Shown in pieces: positions 14,061 to 19,868 of a stretch of 19,868 bases of DNA (positions within the stretch are counted from its first letter, which is position 1; each line of letters opens with the position of its first letter). Source of the DNA: WFQV01 sp964611145 (lineage in GTDB: Bacteria; Bacteroidota; Ignavibacteria; Ignavibacteriales; Melioribacteraceae); contig CAZSYM010000043.1 in assembly GCA_964611145.1 (NCBI GenBank), positions 1-19,868 of the forward strand. The letters run 5' to 3'. A program made the translations under genes and the position numbers. The notes under the pieces are model-generated. The model did not search any database. It was given only the letters and a program-made list of their open reading frames with translations, and had not been told where the DNA came from.

Positions 14061-15128
14061 TTACTTTTTAGCCGTGGCAAAAATCCATTCCTCGGCAAAA
14101 GAGGGAATATAAACTTTTCTGTATTCGACTTCCTTGAAAAGTTCTGTTAACAAAGAATTTACAAGTTCATAAGTTTCCTTGTCGAAAGCCGAACAGACTT
14201 GCATCGTAAGAACGCCGTTTTTTCTTAACTTGCGTTTTATTTTACCGAACAGACGCTTGAGATACGTGGGCCTATCCAAATGCGTGAACGTCTCGGGGTG
14301 CATGGTTAAATCGCTTACGATTGCATCGACGGCTTTCATTTTATTCATATATCTGTTGACGTCTTCGTTTACGATTTCCGCGCGGGGGTCGTCGAAGGCT
14401 TTTCCGCAAATCTTCTTCAAATATTTTTTGGAAATCTCTATGACTTCCTTGTCGATGTCTATGAGCGTAACTTTTTCGGGATTTAGTTTAAGCAAATCTT
14501 TTAAAATTCCTCCGTCTCCACCGCCGAAGATTGCAACGTTCTTGAACCTTTCGGGCTCTTTCTTTATCGGCTCCAAAATTGCAGCGTTGTAAATGTGAGC
14601 GTCGTACTCGGCAATTTGCAAATCCCTATCCAGAAAGAGCATTCTCCCGAACGATTCGTTTTCAATTACATCAATCCATTGATATTCCGATTTCCCCTGA
14701 TAAAGTCTTTTCTTGATATGATACTTGATTTCAAAATCAATGTCCGCCTCGGAGATAATCCAGTTTTTATCAATAATATCAATCGTATTGCCTCGTTGTA
14801 TTTCCACGATTTCCACAATTTCCGGCTTCAGCTTTTTCTTCATGAATTCAATGAATTTTTCCTGTTTCTTTGGATCCGAGCATGTGAAAACATCGAGGGA
14901 AATGCTTTCGGCTTCCGGGTAAGTGTGAATTGCTATGTGGGATTCGCTTATTATTGCGAGAACCGTAACTCCCACCGGTTCGAACTTGTGGGAGATTATG
15001 CTGCGGGACTTTAAGCCCGATTTTTTGATGCCTTCGAGCACAAATTTTTCAAGTTTAATCGGATCGTTTAAATGCTCCGACTTGCAATTTACAAATTCGA
15101 CAACGTGATGGATTCCCAATGGATTCAT
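14061..15128 (-). CDS. speE: Fused S-adenosylmethionine decarboxylase / spermidine-synthase-like aminopropyltransferase
   Basis: One 355-residue chain joins two consecutive polyamine enzymes. Residues 1-115 are a class 1B AdoMet decarboxylase: ESHIAIHTYPE contains Ser63, the self-cleavage residue that becomes the pyruvoyl cofactor, plus processing His68, and DVFTC gives Cys83. This is the same spacing as in the Thermotoga enzyme. Residues 145-355 are the aminopropyltransferase: FLDRDLQIAE, GGGDGG at 202-207 for decarboxylated AdoMet, and catalytic Asp273. The usual DSSDPxGPA loop is replaced by DLTMHPETF, so the amine acceptor may not be putrescine. ATG 15128 is chosen because GGGGAAAG lies 7 bases before it; a TTG at 15155 would add nine residues. 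Fusion lets the unstable intermediate pass directly. First gene of the leftward operon. Confidence 0.9.
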   Translation of the reverse strand: MNPLGIHHVVEFVNCKSEHLNDPIKLEKFVLEGIKKSGLKSRSIISHKFEPVGVTVLAIISESHIAIHTYPEAESISLDVFTCSDPKKQEKFIEFMKKKLKPEIVEIVEIQRGNTIDIIDKNWIISEADIDFEIKYHIKKRLYQGKSEYQWIDVIENESFGRMLFLDRDLQIAEYDAHIYNAAILEPIKKEPERFKNVAIFGGGDGGILKDLLKLNPEKVTLIDIDKEVIEISKKYLKKICGKAFDDPRAEIVNEDVNRYMNKMKAVDAIVSDLTMHPETFTHLDRPTYLKRLFGKIKRKLRKNGVLTMQVCSAFDKETYELVNSLLTELFKEVEYRKVYIPSFAEEWIFATAKK

Positions 15129-15238
15129 TTTAATCTTTCCCCGAATTTTAAACAATGCAAATATCGTAATTATCGGAGAAAAATAAAAAAGCGAAGCGGT
15201 AAAGGGGAATCGCGCAGTTGTTTTATTTTGAAAGCAAC

Positions 15239-15262
15239 GGTTTGTTTTTTAATTTGCAAACC
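15239..15262. promoter_or_regulatory. Inverted repeat in the divergent speE/M1 peptidase gap
   Basis: GGTTTG (15239-15244) and CAAACC (15257-15262) form a perfect 6-bp inverted repeat with a 12-base AT-rich spacer, in the middle of the 216-base gap between divergent genes. It could bind a regulator of either gene. No other element in the gap is convincing. Confidence 0.25.
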
Positions 15263-15344
15263 AAAGTAAAATCCGACTGAAACTTATTCCGAATCAATAC
15301 GACTATTGTTCTAAAAACCGCTAAAATATTTCGGAGGAAATAAA

Positions 15345-17231
15345 ATGAAAAAACTTTTGCCCGTCTTTGTTTTATTCTTAAGTTTTTCCTTTGCAAGTTT
15401 TGCGCAGAGTTCTTTTTATATTCCTTTGAATGTAAAAAAATCTTATGAAAGCGGGGTGCGGAATTATGACGGCACGCCGGGAAAGAAATACTGGCAGAAC
15501 AGTGCACATTATATTATTACTGCGGAAATAAATCCCGCTACCAGAATCCTCCGCGGGAGGGAAGAAATTGTTTACAAAAACAACAGCCCCGATGAACTGA
15601 AAAAACTTGTCTTTCGCCTTTATCCCGATTATTATAAAAAAGGAGCGCCGCGGGATGACCAAATAAATCCTAAAGCATTAACCGACGGCGTTAAGATTTA
15701 TTCTCTTGTGATTAACGGGGATACGGTTGATTTTTCCGCCGAGGCAAAGAGTTACAGAAGGCAAGGCACGAATCTTTTTGTCTTTTTGAAAAATCCTTTG
15801 CCTCCGAATTCCACAAGCGTTGTGGAAGCGGAGTGGAGTTTTGAAATTCCGAAATATTCGAAGCAAAGAATGGGAGCGTACGACTCCACTTCTTTCTTTG
15901 TGGCGTATTGGTATCCTCAAATTGCGGTTTACGACGATATTGACGGTTGGGACGTTTATAATTATGGCGGAACGGTGGAGTTTTACAACGATTTCAACAA
16001 TTACAATGTGGAAATTTCCGTGCCGGAGGGCTTCCTCGTTTGGGCGACGGGCGAATTGCAGAATGCGGATGAACTTCTGAAACCCAAATATTTGCGGCGG
16101 CTCGAAGAAGCAATGCAAAGCGACTCCGTTGTGCGTATCGTTACCCTGAAAGATTACGAAAAAGAGAAACCCACCGTGGATGATGATTATAACACCTGGA
16201 TTTTCGAAGCGAAAAATGTTACCGACTTCACATTCGGAACGAGCAATCATTATCTTTGGGATATGGGAAGCGTGGTTGTGGACGAAAAAACCGGCAGACG
16301 GGTAACGGTGGATGCGGCTTATAAATCGGATTCGGAAGAGTTTGCCAAGGTGGCGAAAATGGGATTGAAAACCGTTGCTTTCCTTTCGAAAGAACTTCCG
16401 GGCGTTCCCTTTCCTTATCCGAAAATTACCATATTCAACGGTGGCGGCGGCATGGAATCCCCAATGATGGTAAACGAAGGGGCTTCTTCCTCGTACACGG
16501 GACAATTTTTCGTAACTTCCCACGAAATAACGCATACTTATTTCCCTTTTTATATGGGGATTAATGAAAGGAAGTATGCATGGATGGACGAAGGCTGGGC
16601 TACTATGCTACCCATTGAATTGCAAGCAAAGGAAGGAAAATTTAACCCGCTCGAAATGAACGCCGCGGGATTTTCTCTTTTCGCCGGTAGCGAAACCGAA
16701 TTACCGATGATAATTCCTTCCGTTTTTCTTTTCGGTCGGACGTACCGAAGCGCTTCCTATGGCAGACCCGGCTTGGCGTACTATTATTTGATGCAAACCA
16801 TGGGGAAAGAAAATTTCAAAAAGGCGCTAAAGGAATACATTAGACGTTGGCATGGTAAACACCCTTTGCCTTACGATTTTTTCTTTACTTTCAACGATGT
16901 GGCGGGCGAGAACCTCGATTGGTTCTTCGAACCATGGTTTTGCGAACGCGGTTATCCCGATGTTTCCATAGATAAAGTCGAGTTTTCAGAGGATTCCGTG
17001 AACATTGTAGTCCGCAAGGACGGTTTGCTTCCCGTCCCCATCGATTTGATTTTGACCTTCGAGAACGGGTCTAAAAAAGAGATTTATAAAACTCCCGTGG
17101 TTTGGAAAAACGGGAACGAAAAGTTGGAGTTGAAAATTAAAACTTCCTCCCCGCCGATTAAAGTCGAGCTTTCGACCAAATTTATTCCCGATGTTGATAA
17201 AAGTCACAATTTGTGGGAGGCGAAAAACTGA
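15345..17231 (+). CDS. Exported M1-family zinc metallopeptidase
   Basis: A 628-residue gluzincin aminopeptidase-like enzyme. The signal peptide MKKLLPVFVLFLSFSFASFA is followed by Gln, so it is exported. An N-terminal beta domain (about 25-290) resembles the M1 saddle domain. The substrate-binding motif, usually GxMEN, is GGGMESP (Glu371). The zinc site is HEITH (His393, Glu394, His397) with Glu416 in WMDEGWAT exactly 18 residues later. A helical C-terminal part carries PYDFFFTFNDVAGENLDWFFEPWF, typical of M1 enzymes, and a final beta domain. There is no type IX sorting tail, so it probably stays in the periplasm or on the envelope. It has a good GGAGG ribosome site and is followed 61 bases later by the subtilase gene. 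Role: peptide use or envelope protein turnover. Confidence 0.93.
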   Translation: MKKLLPVFVLFLSFSFASFAQSSFYIPLNVKKSYESGVRNYDGTPGKKYWQNSAHYIITAEINPATRILRGREEIVYKNNSPDELKKLVFRLYPDYYKKGAPRDDQINPKALTDGVKIYSLVINGDTVDFSAEAKSYRRQGTNLFVFLKNPLPPNSTSVVEAEWSFEIPKYSKQRMGAYDSTSFFVAYWYPQIAVYDDIDGWDVYNYGGTVEFYNDFNNYNVEISVPEGFLVWATGELQNADELLKPKYLRRLEEAMQSDSVVRIVTLKDYEKEKPTVDDDYNTWIFEAKNVTDFTFGTSNHYLWDMGSVVVDEKTGRRVTVDAAYKSDSEEFAKVAKMGLKTVAFLSKELPGVPFPYPKITIFNGGGGMESPMMVNEGASSSYTGQFFVTSHEITHTYFPFYMGINERKYAWMDEGWATMLPIELQAKEGKFNPLEMNAAGFSLFAGSETELPMIIPSVFLFGRTYRSASYGRPGLAYYYLMQTMGKENFKKALKEYIRRWHGKHPLPYDFFFTFNDVAGENLDWFFEPWFCERGYPDVSIDKVEFSEDSVNIVVRKDGLLPVPIDLILTFENGSKKEIYKTPVVWKNGNEKLELKIKTSSPPIKVELSTKFIPDVDKSHNLWEAKN

Positions 17232-17292
17232 ATAGTGGCATTAATGAATAAAATTAGGGATATTTAACAGTCAAAAATATTTGGGAGTTAAA

Positions 17293-19868
17293 ATGAAAAA
17301 ATTGTTCGTATCTCTTTTGCTTGTTCTTTTTTCCGCAACGGTTTTCCATGCTCAAACCGTAATGAAACTTGGTCGGGATTACGTTTTTGCGGATAGGATT
17401 TTGGTTAAATTTAAAGATGTTTCCCTTGCCAAATCTGCCGTCGAAAGCGGGACTCTCGCGGGGATTTTAAAGTCGGCGGGAGTGGTTTCCGTGAAAAGAA
17501 CTTTTGCTCTCAAAGAGAGCATGCGAAAATCCGCCGGAACTTCTCTGGAGAAGATTTATACATTGCGATATTCTTCTCCCGTCAATCCGAAATTCCTTGC
17601 GGCGAAGCTCTCGAAATTGAAGGGAATCGAATGGGCGGAACCGTATTATTTGGGGCAATTGATGTACAAACCCAACGACCCGCGTTATGGAGAGCAGTGG
17701 GCATTGCGGAAAATAAAGGCGGCGGAAGCATGGGAAATTACCAAAGGCGATACGAACGTTGTAATTGCAATAGATGATACGGGTGTGGACTGGGACCATC
17801 CCGACCTTTTTTCAAATATATGGACGAATGAAGGAGAAATACCGAACAACGGTATTGACGACGATGGCAACGGATATATTGATGACGTCCACGGCTGGGA
17901 TTTCGGTGGAGTAAGCGGCACACCGGATAATGACCCGAAGGAAGACCGTCCCGAGCATGGGACCCACGTCGCCGGAATAGCCTCTGCCGTAACAGACAAC
18001 GGCAAGGGGATAGCGTCAATCGGTTTTAATTGTAAGATTATGCCGGTTAAAACCTCACAGGATAATATACGCGATGCAAACGGAAATCCGTTGATAGCTT
18101 ACGGATACCAGGGGATAGTTTATGCCGTGAATAACGGCGCTAAGGTTATAAATACAAGTTGGGGAAGTTACAGTTATTCCGCCGCTGGACAAGAAGTTAT
18201 TGATTATGCCGTGGCTCATGGGACTTTACTCGTGGGAGCGGCGGGCAACGAGGGCTTGCAGGCTTCCATTTATCCGGGAGCTTACCAGGGAGCTTTGTCG
18301 GTAGGCGCCGTGGATTCAAGTTATATGAAAGCTTATTTCTCGAATTACGGTGAAAGACTCGATGTGTTCGCCCCGGGCGTTAGAATTCTTAGTACATGGC
18401 AAGACGACACCTATGCCGATTGGTTAAGCGGTACGTCAATGGCTTCTCCTTTCGTGGCGGGGCTTGCCGGTTTGGTGTTTTCGAAATTCCCGAGCTATAC
18501 TCCCGAACAGGTGGCGCAACAAATCCGAGTGACCGCACGGAGTATTGACGATACAAACGCTGCGCGATATAATTTCCTTTTGGGTAAAGGGGTAATTGAT
18601 GCCTATGCCGCTGTTAGTAAGGAAGATGCCGAAGCGGTTCGAATTGTCGAAAAGAACTTCTTTGACGAGGGAGACGGTGACGGTGTTTTCGAGAAGGGTG
18701 AGAAAGTAGGGATTAAACTGAGGTTTAAAAATTTCCTTAGCTCCACTTCCTCGCTGCAAATATCCCTCGTGAGCATGAATACGTACGCTACTGTCGTTGC
18801 GGGTTCTTTCAATGCCGGAGCGGTTTCCTCGGGAGCGGAATTTGAAAACTCCTCTCAACCTTTTCAAGTTCAGCTTGCGGATAATGTGCCCGAAAATACG
18901 GAGGTTTCCCTTCTCGTGAAATTTGAGGACGGCGATTATTCCGATTTTCAGTGGATTAAGTTTTTGGCGAATCCGACCTTCGCTACTCAGGCGAACGGTA
19001 AAATCTCTCTTACTTTTACCAGCAAGGGAACAATGGCTTTTAACGATTATCCTGAGAATACACAGGGAGATGGATTTCAATATAAAAATAGCGGAAATCT
19101 ATTATTCGAAGGGGCGTTGATGTACGGTACGGGAGTGAAAAAGCTGGACAACGCCGCGCGGGATGCTTCGGGAAATGCACAGGATAAGGATTTTACCCCT
19201 GTTAAGCCGTTTGTTATACAAAATCCGGGAAAAATAGCCGACGAACAAGGGCACGCCGTCTTTAATGATTATATGGCTTTTGGCACAAAACTCAATATTC
19301 AAACAACGATGACAACTTACTCCTTCGATAAGGAGGGAATGGACGATTTTATCATTATAAAGTATGTTTTCAAAAATAATTCCGCTGCGGACATTACGGG
19401 TTTCCGTGCCGGTTTGTTTATGGATTGGGATATTGACGGCGATACGTACGATAAGAATATTACGGCTTATGATCAAGCGGGCGGATTCGGTTATGTTTAT
19501 ACTCAGAATCTCGACCCGGTAGATGCATACTTTACATGTGCTTTGATATCCAAGGGAGAATATGGATTCTATGGAATTCAAAACGACGGGAACGACGGCG
19601 GTATAAACATTTACGATGGTTTCTCGGACGATGAAAAATGGTTTGCCCTGTCCGACGGAGTGAATAAAACCAACGCTGGACCGCAAGATGTTTCCTTTGT
19701 GGCAAGTGGCGGGGACTACGATATACCTGCGGGTGACTCAATCGAAGTCGGTTTCGCTATTGCCGTTGGAAAGACTCTGGAAGATTTGCGCTCTGTTGTT
19801 GCAACCGCAAAAGCGTTTTATGATTCTTCTTTGACCGGTGTCGAGGAAATAAACGAAAAAACATTGCC
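17293..19868 (+). CDS. Exported S8 subtilisin-like serine peptidase, 3' end outside window
   Basis: The frame is open from ATG 17293 (GGGAG 5 bases before it) through the window end, giving at least 858 residues. The signal peptide ends VFHA before Gln. Residues about 27-125 are a subtilase propeptide-like domain. The catalytic domain has Asp162 (IDDTGVD), His222 (EHGTHVAG), oxyanion Asn319 (AAGNEG) and nucleophile Ser382 (GTSMASP). A GIDDDGNGYIDD insert and a later DEGDGDGVFEKGE stretch look like calcium loops common in FCB subtilases. After the catalytic domain come over 400 residues of beta-rich sequence. The last visible residues, TGVEEINEKTL, resemble the linker that often precedes a type IX sorting domain. 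It may share a transcript with the M1 gene. Confidence 0.93.
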   Translation, partial: MKKLFVSLLLVLFSATVFHAQTVMKLGRDYVFADRILVKFKDVSLAKSAVESGTLAGILKSAGVVSVKRTFALKESMRKSAGTSLEKIYTLRYSSPVNPKFLAAKLSKLKGIEWAEPYYLGQLMYKPNDPRYGEQWALRKIKAAEAWEITKGDTNVVIAIDDTGVDWDHPDLFSNIWTNEGEIPNNGIDDDGNGYIDDVHGWDFGGVSGTPDNDPKEDRPEHGTHVAGIASAVTDNGKGIASIGFNCKIMPVKTSQDNIRDANGNPLIAYGYQGIVYAVNNGAKVINTSWGSYSYSAAGQEVIDYAVAHGTLLVGAAGNEGLQASIYPGAYQGALSVGAVDSSYMKAYFSNYGERLDVFAPGVRILSTWQDDTYADWLSGTSMASPFVAGLAGLVFSKFPSYTPEQVAQQIRVTARSIDDTNAARYNFLLGKGVIDAYAAVSKEDAEAVRIVEKNFFDEGDGDGVFEKGEKVGIKLRFKNFLSSTSSLQISLVSMNTYATVVAGSFNAGAVSSGAEFENSSQPFQVQLADNVPENTEVSLLVKFEDGDYSDFQWIKFLANPTFATQANGKISLTFTSKGTMAFNDYPENTQGDGFQYKNSGNLLFEGALMYGTGVKKLDNAARDASGNAQDKDFTPVKPFVIQNPGKIADEQGHAVFNDYMAFGTKLNIQTTMTTYSFDKEGMDDFIIIKYVFKNNSAADITGFRAGLFMDWDIDGDTYDKNITAYDQAGGFGYVYTQNLDPVDAYFTCALISKGEYGFYGIQNDGNDGGINIYDGFSDDEKWFALSDGVNKTNAGPQDVSFVASGGDYDIPAGDSIEVGFAIAVGKTLEDLRSVVATAKAFYDSSLTGVEEINEKTL

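Noticed and set aside
14049..14070. GTAAG-CTCGC-CTTAC hairpin followed by T on the plus strand
   Set aside because: The five-base stem lies between two leftward genes, so the T-run is on the non-transcribed side; not a credible terminator.
15305..15310. ATTGTT in several intergenic regions as a general promoter box
   Set aside because: A six-base AT-rich word is expected about this often by chance in spacers of this composition, and its distance to the starts varies from about 35 to 90 bases.
15678..16535. 285-codon minus-strand frame opposite the M1 peptidase
   Set aside because: No recognisable domain, and it overlaps the conserved peptidase core on the other strand.
18436..19686. Long minus-strand frames opposite the subtilase
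   Set aside because: The plus-strand frame is open without a stop over the whole stretch and carries the subtilase triad, so these are shadows.
1..19868. Signs of a mobile element, phage, CRISPR or defence island
   Set aside because: No transposase, integrase, repeats with spacers, tRNA target or abrupt change in composition was seen; the gene content is housekeeping and envelope functions.

Overview
This is a gene-dense bacterial chromosome segment of about 20 kb. It is AT-rich by eye, most strongly between genes, and carries fourteen long genes plus one very small one. I see no tRNA, rRNA, CRISPR array, insertion sequence, phage gene or recognisable defence system. The gene set points to a Gram-negative member of the Fibrobacteres-Chlorobi-Bacteroidetes (FCB) superphylum, perhaps an Ignavibacteriota-, Kryptonia- or Chlorobi-like lineage. 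Reasons: a PorV/PorQ-family outer-membrane protein; a subtilase of the kind usually exported by the type IX secretion system (T9SS), with an Asp-rich GIDDDGNGYIDD-type insert; and four exported proteins whose predicted signal peptidase site is Ala|Gln, as in the Bacteroidota 'Q-rule'. The species cannot be named from this window.

Layout. Positions 3-1893 (+): rfbC and ugd, two nucleotide-sugar genes closed by a strong hairpin terminator. Positions 1939-4539 (+): a tightly overlapping trio of PfkB-family kinase, RmlD-type reductase and NagD-type HAD phosphatase. Positions 4638-8592 (+): an exported multi-domain GH13 alpha-amylase-family enzyme, a TetR regulator and a PLP-dependent serine/threonine dehydratase or serine racemase, with gaps of 1-3 bases. 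Positions 8594-10160 (-): a PorV/PorQ-family protein followed by a small lipoprotein, converging on the previous operon with one base between stop codons. Positions 10293-11789 (+): a conserved small membrane protein and an SLC13/ArsB-like anion transporter, apparently separate transcripts. Positions 12022-12279 (+): rpsT, ending in a terminator that works in both directions. Positions 12342-15128 (-): a fused S-adenosylmethionine decarboxylase/aminopropyltransferase, an N-acetylmuramoyl-L-alanine amidase and a 26-codon membrane micro-ORF, read in that order towards the same terminator. Positions 15345-19868 (+): an exported M1 metallopeptidase and an exported S8 subtilase that runs off the window.

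How the genes work together. The first 4.5 kb makes or modifies surface-polysaccharide sugars: dTDP-rhamnose steps, UDP-glucuronate, and a kinase/reductase/phosphatase trio of unknown substrate. The middle handles alpha-glucan use at the cell envelope under a linked TetR repressor, next to outer-membrane proteins. The right end is export: wall remodelling, polyamine synthesis and two secreted peptidases, the subtilase being a probable T9SS cargo. The least conventional items are the aminopropyltransferase with a replaced amine-binding loop, the kinase-reductase-phosphatase cassette, and the 26-residue membrane peptide behind the amidase. I found no obviously new multi-gene system.
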